This document shows, in pieces, positions 8,100 through 19,308 of a stretch of 54,378 nt of DNA. The translations under genes were made by a program, and so were the position numbers. How positions within the stretch are numbered: the first letter of the stretch is position 1; each line of letters starts with the position of its first letter. Under the pieces are notes generated by a model. That model saw only the letters and a list, made by a program, of their open reading frames with translations. It had not been told where the DNA came from and made no database searches. The DNA comes from Prochloraceae cyanobacterium (lineage in GTDB: Bacteria; Cyanobacteriota; Cyanobacteriia; Cyanobacteriales; JASJDA01), in assembly GCA_030065755.1 (NCBI GenBank), contig JASJDA010000008.1, positions 1 to 54,378 of the forward strand, written 5' to 3'.

Positions 8100-10151
8100 C
8101 TATCGACCATTCCCATTACCGTTGCCATTACCACTAGTTCCCAAGACTTTAGCTGTAAGCTTTTCAGGAACTTCTTGCAGGCGATCGTATTGCCAAATAA
8201 AGAAACCAACCCCAAGAGTAAGCGATCGCAACTCAACTATAAAATCGTGCATTTCTGCTTGAGGTAAATGAGCGAAGGTGCGATCCCAGCCTTTCCAGCC
8301 ATCAAGTGTTTCGTAACCTAGAATTTGTCCTCGTCGTCCGCTAATAAGCTGTAGCACCTTAGAGGTAAACTCTGAAGGTGCAGAAACTTTAATTGAAAGA
8401 ATAGGTTCGAGCAAGACGGGTTTACATTGTGGCATACCCTCACTCATGGCAATACGCGCTGCTTGCTTAAATGCCTGTTCGGAACTATCAACCGAGTGAT
8501 AAGAGCCATTAGTCAAAGTAACATCTACATCTACCACAGGGAAACCTAATGGTCCGTGTTGTAGATATTCTCGCACTCCAACTTCTACTCCTGGAATATA
8601 CTGTTTCGGTACTACACCACCGACTATAGTTTCGTGGAAAGAGAAACCCTCACCTCGCGATCGAGGTTTAATATCGAGATAAACATCTCCATAAGCACCG
8701 TGACCCCCTGTTTGGTGCTTGTAGCGACCGTGGGAGCTAGTAGTTTGGCGAATAGTTTCTTTATAAGGTACTTGGGGTAAATGAGTGGTCATGGGCAAGT
8801 TATACTTGCGACGCAGTCGATCTAAAGCAACTTGCAGGTGAATTTCCCCCTGTCCCCACAGAATTACTTCTTTAGTATCCCCGTGTTGTTCCCAGGATAA
8901 GGAAGGATCTTCCTCAATAAGTTTAGTCAAAGCACCGCTTAGCTTAACTTCATCTTTACGATTTTCTGCAGCCAGTGCCAGGGCATAGAGTGGTTCTAGT
9001 TGTTGTGCTTTCGGTAATTGCTTAACTTTCTTATCGAAGTTGCTTATAGTATCGCCAGTTTGAATGCCATCTAAGCGACCGATGGCAACAATATCTCCAC
9101 CTAAAGCTAAATTGGTATACTCTTGTTGTTGACCTTTCATCTGATAGATACCGCCAGCACGAACCCCATTTAGTACCATGCCGTCAGTAAGTTTGCCTTG
9201 CCATACGCGAACTAAAGAAAGTCGTCCTCCTTGGGGAGTAAAAAATGTTTTTAAAACTTGTGCTATTGTCTCCTCTTCAGCTTGTGGTTTCAGTCCTCGA
9301 CGGTGGGAGGTAAGGGCTGGGGCTGGAGCTTCTTTAATTAAAGCATCTAATAGAGGACGAATGCCGTAATCGCGATCGGCAATGCCTAGAAATACAGGAA
9401 CGATAAGATCTGCGCTGAGATCCTGTTTTAAATCTTTGAGAATCTCTTCCTTAGGAGGTTCTACTTCTTCAATTAATTCTTCTAGAAGATGGTCGTCAAA
9501 ATCAGCAAGGGTTTCGAGCATTTCATCCCGTGCTATTTTTTCTTCTTCCTGGAGGTGAGAAGGAAGGGGAACTGGATCGGCAGGACTTCCTGAATGGTAG
9601 TGATAGGCTTGTTCTGTGACCAGATCGATATAGCCAACTAAATCTTGTCCTTGGCGAATGGGATATTGCTGGGGAACTAAGGGACGGCTAGAGACCTCTT
9701 GGAGAGCGTGGAGAACCTCCATATAGCCGTTTTTAGACTTATCCATCTTGTTAATTAATACTAGATGGGGAATTTCCCAATCGTCGAGAAATTTAAATAA
9801 GGGAGCTAAAGTTAAAACTCGATCGACTACTGGCTCGCAAACAACTATAGCTGCTCCTGCTCCTACCAAAGCGTTATAAGTTTCTTGGGCAAATTCGATC
9901 GAACCAGGACAGTCAAGAAATGTAAAGTTAATATCATTATACTTAGTACTGGCGGCAGATACTTCTACGCTCATCTGGCGAGTTCGTGCTTCTGCTGCAC
10001 TGTCACCAACGGTATTGCCTTCTTTGATGCTGCCTTTACGGGAAATAGAACCTGTAACAAATAGCAAACTTTCAAGTAAAGTCGTTTTACCACCAGAATA
10101 AGGGCCAACAATGGCAACATTACGGGTGTTTTCTAAGGCTTTTTTATTCAT
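8100..10151 (-). CDS. EF-G-like translational GTPase with altered catalytic motif
   Basis: The start is placed at 10151: the upstream 53 codons in frame are not EF-G-like, and a GGGGAT sequence precedes this ATG by about 8 bases. The product is 683 residues, with an N-terminal GTPase domain, then domains II-V as in EF-G (GGHGAYGDVYLDIKP, EGMPQCKPVLLEP). The P-loop is GPYSGGKT (16-23), and NKMD (134-137) is the guanine-specificity motif. Switch I reads RQMSV where EF-G has RGITI, and switch II reads DCPGS (80-84) where canonical EF-G has DTPGH. The catalytic His is therefore replaced by Ser84. This marks the divergent EF-G-like subfamily rather than the main elongation factor. The C terminus ends in a low-complexity Gly-Asn run. 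Its role in translocation, recycling or stress is unknown. Confidence 0.85.
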   Translation of the reverse strand: MNKKALENTRNVAIVGPYSGGKTTLLESLLFVTGSISRKGSIKEGNTVGDSAAEARTRQMSVEVSAASTKYNDINFTFLDCPGSIEFAQETYNALVGAGAAIVVCEPVVDRVLTLAPLFKFLDDWEIPHLVLINKMDKSKNGYMEVLHALQEVSSRPLVPQQYPIRQGQDLVGYIDLVTEQAYHYHSGSPADPVPLPSHLQEEEKIARDEMLETLADFDDHLLEELIEEVEPPKEEILKDLKQDLSADLIVPVFLGIADRDYGIRPLLDALIKEAPAPALTSHRRGLKPQAEEETIAQVLKTFFTPQGGRLSLVRVWQGKLTDGMVLNGVRAGGIYQMKGQQQEYTNLALGGDIVAIGRLDGIQTGDTISNFDKKVKQLPKAQQLEPLYALALAAENRKDEVKLSGALTKLIEEDPSLSWEQHGDTKEVILWGQGEIHLQVALDRLRRKYNLPMTTHLPQVPYKETIRQTTSSHGRYKHQTGGHGAYGDVYLDIKPRSRGEGFSFHETIVGGVVPKQYIPGVEVGVREYLQHGPLGFPVVDVDVTLTNGSYHSVDSSEQAFKQAARIAMSEGMPQCKPVLLEPILSIKVSAPSEFTSKVLQLISGRRGQILGYETLDGWKGWDRTFAHLPQAEMHDFIVELRSLTLGVGFFIWQYDRLQEVPEKLTAKVLGTSGNGNGNGNGR

Positions 10152-10753
10152 ATATCGATCCCCAAAATGGAAATATGTCACTAGCTGACACTGCTGTGCA
10201 AACAAGGTGAAGGAGAGATTTAAAAGGAGGGATGAAGGATAAAGGATTAGGAATGAGGATAACGATCCCGCGCTATCTAGTACGCCTAAAGTGATAGATA
10301 GGGGATTCAAACCCTGAATAACTGGCGATGAATTTACTCATCTTTGAGATTTTATCCTTCATAATTTATTTGAGATCTGAGAAGTGCGCGTTCTTTCTTG
10401 AGTCTTTATTCCTCCTCTTGCTTTGCCCCGAAGTGGCTCTACAGTCAGTGCGAGTCAACAAGTTTGAGTTAAGGGCAAATTAAGTCCTTATGATTGTTAG
10501 ATTAACTCGTTCTAGACTCATTAATGAGAAAATTGCAATCTCTTGTAATGAATTAATTAAATTTTACTTAATTTTTTTTCATTCTTATCTGGAAGCAAAA
10601 TTGCCGATCTCTCTTGTCTGTTAGTAACGTTATATTGACAAAAAGCTGAGATTTTATCTGTATATGGAGTTATATCGTGGATGTAAAAACAAATATTTAT
10701 AACATTCTTCTATTAAATAGTTATTATTTGGCTCGCGCTAAGGTAAAACAAAA
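10152..10753. other. divergent intergenic region
   Basis: A 600-base region between the minus-strand EF-G-like gene and the plus-strand response-regulator gene. It should hold promoters for both. It contains a purine-rich low-complexity tract (about 10215-10265, GGAT/GAAT repeats) and otherwise A/T-rich DNA. A T-arm-like sequence near 10292 is not part of a tRNA that I can fold. Confidence 0.45.
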
Positions 10754-12535
10754 ATGACCTCAGAAACGATTAAGCTCTTTCTCATAGAAGATGACCCCAT
10801 CTTCCGACGGGGTTTGTCCGTTGTATTGGAAGAGTACAGCGATATCGAAATTATCGAAGCAGCGGAGACAGGCGATCGCGCTCTGGAAATTTTACGGATG
10901 CTGTACGCTGACGATCGAGAACCTGATTTGGTGGTTTTAGAGCTGGGTTTAGGAGGTTATTTCTCAGAGCAAATGTCTGGTTGGCAACTGTGTCAGCAAA
11001 TAATAAGTTATTATCCAGATTTGCCAATTTTTTTGCTCGCTGCCAATCCAAAAGCTGAAGAATTGATAACAGCAAGAGCAAGTGGAGTTCGAGGTTATTG
11101 TCCCAAAGGAGTAGAAATTAGCGAATTAGTAACGGGCTTTCGCAAGGTAAAATCTGGCGAAACTTACGGCTGGGAAGCAATTCCAAGTTCGACAGGAGCT
11201 AGTAAATTTTTTGGAGGAAAGTTTGCTAGAAGAGGACAATACCCTCGTAAATGGCTCGAAAAAGCCCGAAAATCAGGTTTAGAGCAAATTAATGACAATT
11301 TGACAAAAGTCAAAAGTCAGCTAAAAAAAAAGCGAGCGCTTTCGTTAGACGGGCTATTTTGGAGCGGACGTTATCGAGAACTCTTGGCTGCAAAGTGGTT
11401 AATTAAGCGAGTTTTACCCCCTCCTAGAATTGTTAGATCGAGAAAACCAGAACCCGAAATTTCTCAAACAGATAGCACCGAAAACATAATACTTCCACCA
11501 AAAAATAATTCTCTTGTCAAAAGCTCGGAAGCATCCATAACTTTAGCCCTGTTTGATAAAACTTTAACTAAAATTCAATTTGGCGTTAACAATTTAACAG
11601 AAGTACCTTTAGAAATTGATATTCTTCAAGTTGATAAAAAACGGGAGTTGTTGTATTTAGTTCTCGATCGAATCAGAAAAATTACAGAACAGCTGCAAGT
11701 ATCGAAAAAAACCTACGAAAAGTTGGTTGAAGAAATAGATATCATTTTACGAGATTTATGGAAAGAGCCTGCTCGCGATTTTTTTTGTAAATACTATACC
11801 AAGGACATTCAGGACAATAAATACGATCTCATCAATCAGGTACTAGAAGAAGACCCAATTGTTAGAGAAGAGGTACTTAACAACATTCCTTTAGTTTTAG
11901 AGCTTTTTGCTTATTTAATATATCAAAAACCATTAATGATAGACGATCGCATTTATCGTTTGTCAAATTCTTTTGACTATGTTGAATCCACAAGACTGGC
12001 AGAACTGTTAATACAAAATCTAACAATTCAAATTGCTAATGGAGTAATGACAGTAATTTTGAATTACTTTTCAGAAACAAAAGATATAATACAAAATATT
12101 TATGACAGGCAGTTTATTTCTTCGCGGGAAATAGCAAAATTTCGCAATAGTTTGTCGTGGAGATATCGGAAAGAAAAATACATAGAAAACCCTAAATATA
12201 TTTTTGAGAGCAAATATCGTTTGTTGTTTTTTAACGGAAAAAGTATTAAAAAAACATTTGTATATGCCAGGCGAACAGAAGAATTAGAGCAACTTAGAGG
12301 AGTTCCTTGGCTGACAACAATAGCTCTAGAAAGCAAAGACGCGATCGCTCCACTTTTACGCTCGGTAGTAGGTTTTCTAGGCAATGGATTAGTTTACATT
12401 CTCACCCAAGTAATTGGTAGAGGCATTGGCTTGATTGGTCGAGGTATTATCCAAGGAGTAGGTAATACAATACAAGATAGTAGGTATAGTAAAGATAACG
12501 GTAACACCAATAGAGGTAAATACGAACAACCCTAG
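10754..12535 (+). CDS. degenerate receiver fused to Ycf55/DUF3685 domain
   Basis: The product is 593 residues. Residues about 6-125 are a response-regulator receiver: the acidic cluster IEDD and the conserved Lys (YCPKG) are present. The phosphoacceptor position carries Glu63 (VVLELGL) instead of Asp, and the usual Thr/Ser is Ala (FLLAANP). The remainder, about 250-570, is the DUF3685/Ycf55 region found in cyanobacteria and some red-lineage plastids, ending in a hydrophobic glycine-rich stretch that may contact membranes. Function of Ycf55 is unknown. The stop lies 19 bases before the ftsH start, so the two are probably one transcript. Confidence 0.8.
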   Translation: MTSETIKLFLIEDDPIFRRGLSVVLEEYSDIEIIEAAETGDRALEILRMLYADDREPDLVVLELGLGGYFSEQMSGWQLCQQIISYYPDLPIFLLAANPKAEELITARASGVRGYCPKGVEISELVTGFRKVKSGETYGWEAIPSSTGASKFFGGKFARRGQYPRKWLEKARKSGLEQINDNLTKVKSQLKKKRALSLDGLFWSGRYRELLAAKWLIKRVLPPPRIVRSRKPEPEISQTDSTENIILPPKNNSLVKSSEASITLALFDKTLTKIQFGVNNLTEVPLEIDILQVDKKRELLYLVLDRIRKITEQLQVSKKTYEKLVEEIDIILRDLWKEPARDFFCKYYTKDIQDNKYDLINQVLEEDPIVREEVLNNIPLVLELFAYLIYQKPLMIDDRIYRLSNSFDYVESTRLAELLIQNLTIQIANGVMTVILNYFSETKDIIQNIYDRQFISSREIAKFRNSLSWRYRKEKYIENPKYIFESKYRLLFFNGKSIKKTFVYARRTEELEQLRGVPWLTTIALESKDAIAPLLRSVVGFLGNGLVYILTQVIGRGIGLIGRGIIQGVGNTIQDSRYSKDNGNTNRGKYEQP

Positions 12536-12554
12536 AGTGTGTCAAACTGGAAAT

Positions 12555-14519
12555 ATGGAGCTAAGTTTTGGGATAAAGCAATTGGGAGATAGGCAGACGA
12601 TCGTTACTAACTTAAAGAAAAATAAGTCAGGACTGCGGCCTAGAAGCAAAAAAAGTCCGTGGCGACACCTGTGGCGAGTAACTGCTAGTTTGATGATTTT
12701 TCAAGGCGTATTGATAGGAACGCCAACATGGGCCAATGGGGAAGAAAATACTCTAAGTTACAGCGAACTGTTAAGAAAAATAGAAGCAGGGGAAGTAAAA
12801 GAAGTATCGATCGACCCAGTGAACCAGAGAGCAAAGGTAACTCTCAAAAATCAAGGAGAAAACGCCACTCCCAAAGAAGTAGTAATTTTCCAAAATAACA
12901 ACCAAGAGTTAAAAGATAGGAGTATAAAAAACAACGTAGACTACAGTATCGATGCTTCTGTAGATCGATCGACAGCTATCAGCATAGCAATTCAGTTGCT
13001 GTTTATCCTATTTATCATCGCCATAATAGCGATGTTAGTGCGTCGCTCGACAAATGCTTCCGGTCAAGCCATGAACTTCGGCAAGTCAAAGGCTAGATTC
13101 CAGATGGAAGCTAAAACAGGAATGACATTCTCTGATGTAGCTGGCATTGAAGAAGCCAAAGAGGAACTCGAAGAAGTTGTAACTTTCCTCAAACAACCAG
13201 AAAAATTTACAGCCATAGGTGCGAAGATACCTAAAGGAGTACTCTTAGTAGGCCCTCCTGGTACGGGAAAAACCTTGTTAGCCAAAGCAGTAGCTGGCGA
13301 AGCAGGAGTACCATTCTTTAGTATATCTGGCTCGGAATTCGTAGAGATGTTTGTTGGGGTGGGAGCTTCGCGAGTGCGAGATTTATTTAAAAAAGCTAAA
13401 GAAAATGCCCCTTGTTTAGTGTTTATCGATGAAGTCGATGCAGTAGGTCGCCAGCGGGGAGCTGGTTATGGTGGCGGTAATGACGAGCGAGAACAGACCC
13501 TAAACCAACTATTAACCGAGATGGACGGGTTTGAAGGCAATAATGGCATAATTATCATCGCTGCTACTAACCGTCCAGACGTACTAGACTCGGCTTTATT
13601 ACGCCCTGGACGTTTCGATCGACAAGTAATTGTTGATTATCCAGATTTGAAAGGACGTTTAGGAATTTTAGACGTTCACGCTCGCAATAAGAAAATAGAC
13701 CCAGAAGTTTCTCTCGAAACAATTGCCCGTCGGACTCCAGGTTTTACAGGAGCAGATCTGTCCAATCTATTGAATGAAGCGGCTATTCTTACAGCTAGAC
13801 GGCGAAAAGAGGCCATCACCATGCTAGAAATTGGCGACGCTATAGATAGGGTCATAGCTGGTATGGAAGGTACGCCTCTAGTTGATAGTAAGAGTAAAAG
13901 GTTAATCGCCTATCACGAGATCGGTCACGCCATAGTTGGCAGTCTCACTTCCGGTCACTATCCTGTAGAAAAAGTAACCCTCATACCCAGAGGACGAGCA
14001 AAAGGTTTAACTTGGTTTACTCCTGATGAAGAGCAAGATTTAGTCAGCAGAACTCAAATATTAGCTCGCATTACAGGTCTTCTCGGCGGCAGAGCAGCAG
14101 AGGAAGTAATTTTTGGCAATGGTGAAGTAACTACTGGTGCGGGGAACGACTTAGAAAAAGTTACTTCTTTAGCACGGCAGATGGTCACGAAATTTGGCAT
14201 GTCCGATCTAGGCCCTATTGCACTAGAGAGCGAAAATGGATCTGGTTTCTTGGGTAGCGATCTCAATAATCGTTCGGAATATTCTCAAGAAATAGCAGTT
14301 CATATTGATGCCCAAATACAATCGATTGTTGCTCAGTGTTACAAACAAGCCAGAAATATTATCGAGGAAAATCGAAATATTATCGATCGACTGGTGGATA
14401 TATTAATCGATTTTGAAACCATTGGAGGCGAAGAGTTCCGTAAAATTTTAAATGAAACAACCAAAATCAAGGCAATAGACACAGAGAAAAAAACAAGTTC
14501 TTTAGACAAGGTTTTTTAA
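12555..14519 (+). CDS. ftsH: ATP-dependent zinc metalloprotease FtsH
   Basis: A membrane AAA+ protease that degrades damaged membrane proteins, including photosystem subunits, in cyanobacteria. The ATG at 12555 gives 654 residues; a GTG at 12537 is the alternative. There is a basic N-terminal extension of about 40 residues, a signal-like first helix (about 42-61), a periplasmic or lumenal segment, and a second helix (about 141-162). The AAA+ domain has Walker A GPPGTGKT (233-240), Walker [10 protein letters not shown] and arginine fingers (RPGRFDR). The protease zinc site is HEIGH (454-458). All catalytic residues are present. It lies just downstream of the receiver-Ycf55 gene. Cyanobacteria have about four FtsH paralogues and I cannot be sure which this is. 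Confidence 0.93.
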   Translation: MELSFGIKQLGDRQTIVTNLKKNKSGLRPRSKKSPWRHLWRVTASLMIFQGVLIGTPTWANGEENTLSYSELLRKIEAGEVKEVSIDPVNQRAKVTLKNQGENATPKEVVIFQNNNQELKDRSIKNNVDYSIDASVDRSTAISIAIQLLFILFIIAIIAMLVRRSTNASGQAMNFGKSKARFQMEAKTGMTFSDVAGIEEAKEELEEVVTFLKQPEKFTAIGAKIPKGVLLVGPPGTGKTLLAKAVAGEAGVPFFSISGSEFVEMFVGVGASRVRDLFKKAKENAPCLVFIDEVDAVGRQRGAGYGGGNDEREQTLNQLLTEMDGFEGNNGIIIIAATNRPDVLDSALLRPGRFDRQVIVDYPDLKGRLGILDVHARNKKIDPEVSLETIARRTPGFTGADLSNLLNEAAILTARRRKEAITMLEIGDAIDRVIAGMEGTPLVDSKSKRLIAYHEIGHAIVGSLTSGHYPVEKVTLIPRGRAKGLTWFTPDEEQDLVSRTQILARITGLLGGRAAEEVIFGNGEVTTGAGNDLEKVTSLARQMVTKFGMSDLGPIALESENGSGFLGSDLNNRSEYSQEIAVHIDAQIQSIVAQCYKQARNIIEENRNIIDRLVDILIDFETIGGEEFRKILNETTKIKAIDTEKKTSSLDKVF

Positions 14520-14553
14520 CAGTTACCAGTGACCAGTTATGTGTTATCTAATG

Positions 14554-14955
14554 TCACGGTAAAAATCTGTCTAAAGCTGCCTTTAAGTGTTCGATTTCAG
14601 TTTCAATATTACCCTCGTTAGAGGCGCGGGTAATACACTCGCTCAAGTGTTCGTCCAAGATAATCCGCGCTACGCGATCGAGCGCACCTCGAATTGCAGC
14701 AATCTGAACCAAAACTTCCGGACAAGGACGATCTTCACTGACCATAGTTTTAACTCCTCTAATGTGACCTTCGATTCGAGAGAGTCGATTAATAATCTTC
14801 CGTGAAGATTCCTCACTATGAATGTGTGGAGTTCCTGGATCTATATTATGGTGCCCGTGTCGATCCCCAGCATTGGGATTTGATTGTAGCTGTTGTGAGT
14901 TATTCTGTTTTTTCTCTTGGTCTTGGGTAGTAAAACTTTTATTTTTATTAGTCAA
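14554..14955 (-). CDS. inrS: CsoR/RcnR-family metal-sensing repressor, InrS type
   Basis: A small all-helical DNA-binding repressor of 133 residues. The start is a TTG at 14955, supported by AAGGAG eight bases upstream and the lack of an in-frame ATG before the core. The core (RIINRLSRIEGHIRGVKTMV type) is the CsoR/RcnR family. The metal ligands His46, Cys78, His103 and Cys107 have exactly the spacing of the nickel sensor InrS (His21, Cys53, His78, Cys82) as I recall it, so Ni(II) sensing is the likely role. The N terminus is His-rich (GDRHGHHN). InrS normally controls a nickel exporter; none is visible here. It is convergent with ftsH and downstream of rpoC2 in the same direction. Confidence 0.8.
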   Translation of the reverse strand: MTNKNKSFTTQDQEKKQNNSQQLQSNPNAGDRHGHHNIDPGTPHIHSEESSRKIINRLSRIEGHIRGVKTMVSEDRPCPEVLVQIAAIRGALDRVARIILDEHLSECITRASNEGNIETEIEHLKAALDRFLP

Positions 14956-15011
14956 GTCCTTGACTCCTTGAAATTTCCGAATCGCTTAAAAAAAAGGGCT
15001 ACAAAAAATCT

Positions 15012-15096
15012 AGAAAAATCCAGACAGCCTCTATTTAACTTATAACGCGCCATATCTAAGGATAAAGTGTAGTTTGAAGGCTGTCTGGATTTTTCT
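15012..15096 (-). terminator. perfect 19-bp inverted repeat downstream of rpoC2
   Basis: AGAAAAATCCAGACAGCCT (15012-15030) is exactly complementary to 15078-15096, with a 47-base spacer. Read on the minus strand the second arm ends in TTTTTCT followed by ATTTTTTG, so it can serve as a terminator for the rpoB-rpoC1-rpoC2 transcript. The loop is larger than in typical intrinsic terminators, so a mobile-repeat origin is also possible. Confidence 0.6.
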
Positions 15097-15109
15097 GTAT
15101 TTACTTTTT

Positions 15110-15127
15110 GAGGAGAAAAATCTCCTC
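15110..15127 (-). terminator. short hairpin just after rpoC2
   Basis: GAGGAGA (15110-15116) pairs with TCTCCTC (15121-15127) across a 4-base loop, 16 bases beyond the rpoC2 stop. There is no U run directly after it, so it may protect the mRNA end rather than terminate. Confidence 0.4.
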
Positions 15128-15142
15128 CACTAACTATTCTTG

Positions 15143-18100
15143 CTAATCTTCTTGTTCTTCTTCTTCTTCTTCTTCAAAATCGTCCATCATCATATCTATC
15201 TCTTCGCTGTCAATATCCAGCATGGGATCGAAAGAACGATTTAACGATTCCGAAATCGAAGAGGTGCTGTTGGTATAAACGCGAGCAGTTCGATCGTCTA
15301 TGATCGCGTCTTCATTGTCAGTGAAATTTTCAACAGTTAACCGTCGCGATCGAGACTCATTATCGATACCGACGTTGTCCCCTAGATCCAACCCCTCATA
15401 GTCATCTCCCGAAGAAGTATACATAGAGTTACTGCGGGAACCTAAGCCATCGCCGCGCAGAAAACTAGAATCGGAGTCATTTACAGTTCCTAGGGGCAAG
15501 TCTTCGTGAGTATTGAAGCCAGTTCCAGCAGGAATCAAGCGTCCGATAATTACGTTTTCTTTGAGACCTCTGAGCCAATCAGACTTACCTTCAATTGCTG
15601 CTTCAGTTAGAACGCGGGTTGTCTCTTGGAAACTAGCAGCACTAATGAAGCTATCCGTATTTAGCGACGCTTTTGTAATCCCCAGTAACACGGGAGTATA
15701 GCGAGCTGGCGCGCCTCCTGTAATCGCCATGGCTTCATTTACCTGCTCGATTTGGCGTAAATCTACTAGTTCTCCAGGCAACATAGTCGTGTCGCCTCCG
15801 TCGTCTACCCTCACTTTAGAAGTCATTTGCCGCACGATAACTTCAATGTGCTTGTCGGAAATATCAATGCCTTGAGACTGATATACCGACTGCACTTGTT
15901 CGACTAAAAAGTTCTGTGTCTTTTGCAGTCCAATCAAAGCAGCTTCGTAGACACCTTTATCTTCTACGTGGAAATTGAAGAAGATTTCTAATATTTCGTG
16001 AGGATTTGAAGGACCGTCAGTCAAGGGTTCTGCAGCTTCTACTCGCTGACCGTCAGAAACGATCAAATTTTGTCCTGGTGCGAGGGGATATTCGCTAATT
16101 ACTCCATCGTCCTCTACAACCTTCAAATTTACTATTTCGTCCTCTCCATATTCTGCTTGGCAGGTGCCTGGACGACGATTCAAGATGCAAGCTTCCTTTG
16201 GTTTGCGACCTTCTAATAATTCTTCAATTCTCGGCAGACCCTGGATGATATCACCTGTCTTGGAGCGCTCGAATACGAGTAGTACTAAATTATCTCCTCG
16301 TTGTACCAAATCTCCATCGTCGATATGCAGAATTGCTCCAGCAGATACTCGATAAGGACGGGCTAAGCGCAAAGTTATTTCTGACTCTGTCTCCCCTTTA
16401 GTAACTGATACTACTTGACCGGAATTTTCTGCCGTAAATTCTGGAGCTATTTTGGTGCCTGCTACTAGCAATTGCCCTTCTTTCACCACAGGTGTTTGGG
16501 GAACTTTTAGAGTGACTCGATCGACATCCCTAACTATCAGAATCCGACGAATTGCCTCTACTCCTTCCCTAATCCCTCGTACTTCACCTTCATTTTCTTT
16601 ACACTGGATCTCCGTACGAGCTATGACAGCACCTTTTGGTATTTCTTGACCGTCTTCTACTAGCAATCGCGTTACTATATTGCCCCCTAAAGGATCGCTA
16701 TCTGTATCGCGACGCAGCACCAAAGATTCTAAAATCACCATCTGCAGGCGCTGAGACTCTGGATTTTCTTCATCTACTTTCAGCTCAATATCGGCAGAAA
16801 TATTAGAAGCTGTTTCTAATTCGCTGGCGGAGTCAGTGTTAATTTCTAAAACTAATTGAGTACTTAGTAAGGAAACTGCTTCTACTGACTTGACTCTTTC
16901 TCCATCTTTAAAGTAAATTCTTTGTACCGATCGCAGCTCGATTTGCCTGCCCCCTTCCTGGTTTATAGAACCCTGGGATGGAGCTGCTGGTTCGTCTGCT
17001 ACTTTATATTCTTCAACTGGTCTCAATAGGAGAGCTGGCCCTTCAGTAGTTTCGACTAATTCTGCATAGCGCAACTCATTTATCTTGACTGCGTCTAGTA
17101 CTTCAGTACCAGGCTGTAGCAATTGTTCGTGTAAATCTGCTGCAGCGGGATCGTCGCTTAAGTGCAACTCCCCTGGTTTAACAATAATCTCCCGCAGAAT
17201 ATCGTTCTTCTGAATTACTTCTACCACCCCAGAAGACTGGCAGAATATATCTTTAACTACTTCGGTACCGGCTTCTACATATTGACCGTCTTCTACTAAC
17301 AGCAGTGAGATATCCTTATTAACTTCGTGGCTCTCTTCGGGAATCCAGAGCAGAGTTCCGCCTTGCACGACTTCATAACCCTGCTTGCGACTGCCTTTAG
17401 AGATTTCCACCCCCGCGTATTTAATAATACCCCCAGTATGGGTTGTATAGCGATCGTCAATCAATTCTGCCACTATGGCATGATTTTGTACTTTGGTTCC
17501 TGGAGTGGCTCTGAGCAAAAATCGCTGACCGTTGGCGGTATCGATGATGTACTGTTCCCGACCTCCAGTACTTTCTACATGGACTTTGGCTTGGTCTAGT
17601 AACACCGAAGCGGTAATAATTTCAATCTCCCGACTTCCTGGAGTGAGTCGTACTACTCCACCACTGGCAGTAACTAACTTAGTTTCTGCTAAGACTGTTC
17701 CAGGCTCGACTCGAGCGCCATTTTTAACTACTGATTCAGCGCCAGGGGGCAAGTTGTACACTTCTCCCGATAAAACCCAAAGCAATCCACCTCTTTGAGC
17801 AATCCTGGTCGTATTTCCCTGCCGATCTGTTTTCTCCTCTGGCACTAAATCGGCAAAGAGCACTTCTCCTGCTAAATCTGAGGATACGTCTTTGGTTGCC
17901 TTTTCTGTAGATTTTTGGTGTTTTTGGGATGCTACTACTTCTATCAGTAGTTGACCTTCTTCAACGACGCTACCGTCTTCTATTAATAGAAGAGAACCAG
18001 CAGACACAGATATAGCGATCGCTTTGCTCCCATCACTTGGTTCGAGTACTAATTCTCCAGGAACTTCTACTTGTTCTCGGTCTTCTCCGTGACGAGTCCG

Positions 18101-19198
18101 CACTTTTCTGGTGGTGAGTTTTTTCCACTTGACAGTTCCAGATTTTTCTGCTTTTACTATTCTGGCTACTTCTCCTGTAAACACCCCTCCCGTGTGGAAG
18201 GTGCGCATTGTTAGCTGAGTACCTGGTTCTCCAATTGATTGAGCGGCAATAATTCCTATTGCTTCCCCCATATCCACCATTTTACCGTGGGCGAGGCTCC
18301 AGCCATAGCAGTACTGGCAAACACTGCGAGCGACTTCGCAGGTCAGAGGCGATCGCACCCACACTTCTTTTACTGTGTTTTCGATTTTTTTGGCCAAATC
18401 TTCGTCCATATCCTGGTTGCGTTTGGCGATTACTTCTCCAGTTTTTGGATCGACTACGTCTCTTGCTAAAAGCCTTCCCATGAGGCGATCTCTTAGGGGA
18501 ATCAGGGTGCGATCGCCATCAGTCATAGCTTCTATGCGGAGACCTCTTTGGGTGCCGCAGTCTACCTCCCGCGCAATTACATCTTGGGATACGTCTACTA
18601 ATCGACGAGTTAGATAGCCCGAATCTGCGGTGCGTAAAGCTGTATCTACCAGCCCTTTCCTGGCTCCATATGAGGATATAATATATTCAGTTACTGTTAG
18701 ACCTTCTCGGAAGTTGGTTTTAATTGGCAAATCGATAATCTGTCCTTGAGGATCTGCCATTAGACCCCGCATTCCCACTAACTGACGCACCTGGGATAAG
18801 TTTCCCCTCGCTCCACTAAACGCCATCATATAAACGGAGTTTAGAGGGTTAGTCTCCTGGAAATTTCTCACCACTTCTTGTTTTAGGGCTTCGGAAGTGC
18901 TATTCCAAGTATCAATTACTTTTTGGAACCGTTCTACCTCCGTTATTTCCCCTCTGGCATAGCGCTTTTCTGTAGCTTTAATTTCAGATTCTGCTTCTTC
19001 GAGCATTTCGCGCTTAACTGGGGGTACTTGCAGGTCGTCTACGCTAATGGATACTCCTGCTTTGGTTGCATAGCGGAAACCCATTTCCTTTAGTTTGTCT
19101 GCTACTTCAGCACAGCGCGCACTGCCGTAGATAGTATAAGCCCAGGAAATTAATTTCTTTAGCTGACGTTTATCGACAATTTGGTTGTAAAATACCAT
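15143..19198 (-). CDS. rpoC2: DNA-directed RNA polymerase beta' subunit, C-terminal part (RpoC2)
   Basis: In cyanobacteria and plastids the bacterial beta' subunit is split; this 1351-residue protein is the C-terminal piece. The N-terminal part has the conserved blocks [41 protein letters not shown], and the trigger-loop/bridge region including [19 protein letters not shown] second zinc site is formed by Cys residues near [15 protein letters not shown]. The long middle is the cyanobacterial insertion made of repeated sandwich-barrel hybrid motifs (many LLVEDGQ and VVEEGQ repeats), which binds the primary sigma. The C terminus ends in a Glu/Asp run. It is the last gene of rpoB-rpoC1-rpoC2, 110 bases after rpoC1. 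Confidence 0.98.
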   Translation of the reverse strand: MVFYNQIVDKRQLKKLISWAYTIYGSARCAEVADKLKEMGFRYATKAGVSISVDDLQVPPVKREMLEEAESEIKATEKRYARGEITEVERFQKVIDTWNSTSEALKQEVVRNFQETNPLNSVYMMAFSGARGNLSQVRQLVGMRGLMADPQGQIIDLPIKTNFREGLTVTEYIISSYGARKGLVDTALRTADSGYLTRRLVDVSQDVIAREVDCGTQRGLRIEAMTDGDRTLIPLRDRLMGRLLARDVVDPKTGEVIAKRNQDMDEDLAKKIENTVKEVWVRSPLTCEVARSVCQYCYGWSLAHGKMVDMGEAIGIIAAQSIGEPGTQLTMRTFHTGGVFTGEVARIVKAEKSGTVKWKKLTTRKVRTRHGEDREQVEVPGELVLEPSDGSKAIAISVSAGSLLLIEDGSVVEEGQLLIEVVASQKHQKSTEKATKDVSSDLAGEVLFADLVPEEKTDRQGNTTRIAQRGGLLWVLSGEVYNLPPGAESVVKNGARVEPGTVLAETKLVTASGGVVRLTPGSREIEIITASVLLDQAKVHVESTGGREQYIIDTANGQRFLLRATPGTKVQNHAIVAELIDDRYTTHTGGIIKYAGVEISKGSRKQGYEVVQGGTLLWIPEESHEVNKDISLLLVEDGQYVEAGTEVVKDIFCQSSGVVEVIQKNDILREIIVKPGELHLSDDPAAADLHEQLLQPGTEVLDAVKINELRYAELVETTEGPALLLRPVEEYKVADEPAAPSQGSINQEGGRQIELRSVQRIYFKDGERVKSVEAVSLLSTQLVLEINTDSASELETASNISADIELKVDEENPESQRLQMVILESLVLRRDTDSDPLGGNIVTRLLVEDGQEIPKGAVIARTEIQCKENEGEVRGIREGVEAIRRILIVRDVDRVTLKVPQTPVVKEGQLLVAGTKIAPEFTAENSGQVVSVTKGETESEITLRLARPYRVSAGAILHIDDGDLVQRGDNLVLLVFERSKTGDIIQGLPRIEELLEGRKPKEACILNRRPGTCQAEYGEDEIVNLKVVEDDGVISEYPLAPGQNLIVSDGQRVEAAEPLTDGPSNPHEILEIFFNFHVEDKGVYEAALIGLQKTQNFLVEQVQSVYQSQGIDISDKHIEVIVRQMTSKVRVDDGGDTTMLPGELVDLRQIEQVNEAMAITGGAPARYTPVLLGITKASLNTDSFISAASFQETTRVLTEAAIEGKSDWLRGLKENVIIGRLIPAGTGFNTHEDLPLGTVNDSDSSFLRGDGLGSRSNSMYTSSGDDYEGLDLGDNVGIDNESRSRRLTVENFTDNEDAIIDDRTARVYTNSTSSISESLNRSFDPMLDIDSEEIDMMMDDFEEEEEEEQED

Positions 19199-19308
19199 TT
19201 TTTCCGCTTTATGAGTAATTAGTTAAATTTGTTGTCATTAAGGACGTTCCAGAAATGTCCTCAAAGTTCTCAGTTGTCAAGGTATCTTTACATATCTATA
19301 AAAAACCT

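Noticed and set aside
10152-10310. N-terminal extension of 53 residues for the EF-G-like protein.
   Set aside because: The extension shows no EF-G similarity and encodes purine-rich low-complexity intergenic DNA; the ATG at 10151 has a better ribosome-binding site.
10240-10320. Possible tRNA, from a T-arm-like GGGATTCAAACCC.
   Set aside because: No acceptor stem, D arm or anticodon arm can be paired at the right distances.
15513-18617. Many plus-strand open frames within rpoC2.
   Set aside because: They are antisense shadows of a long, well-conserved gene.
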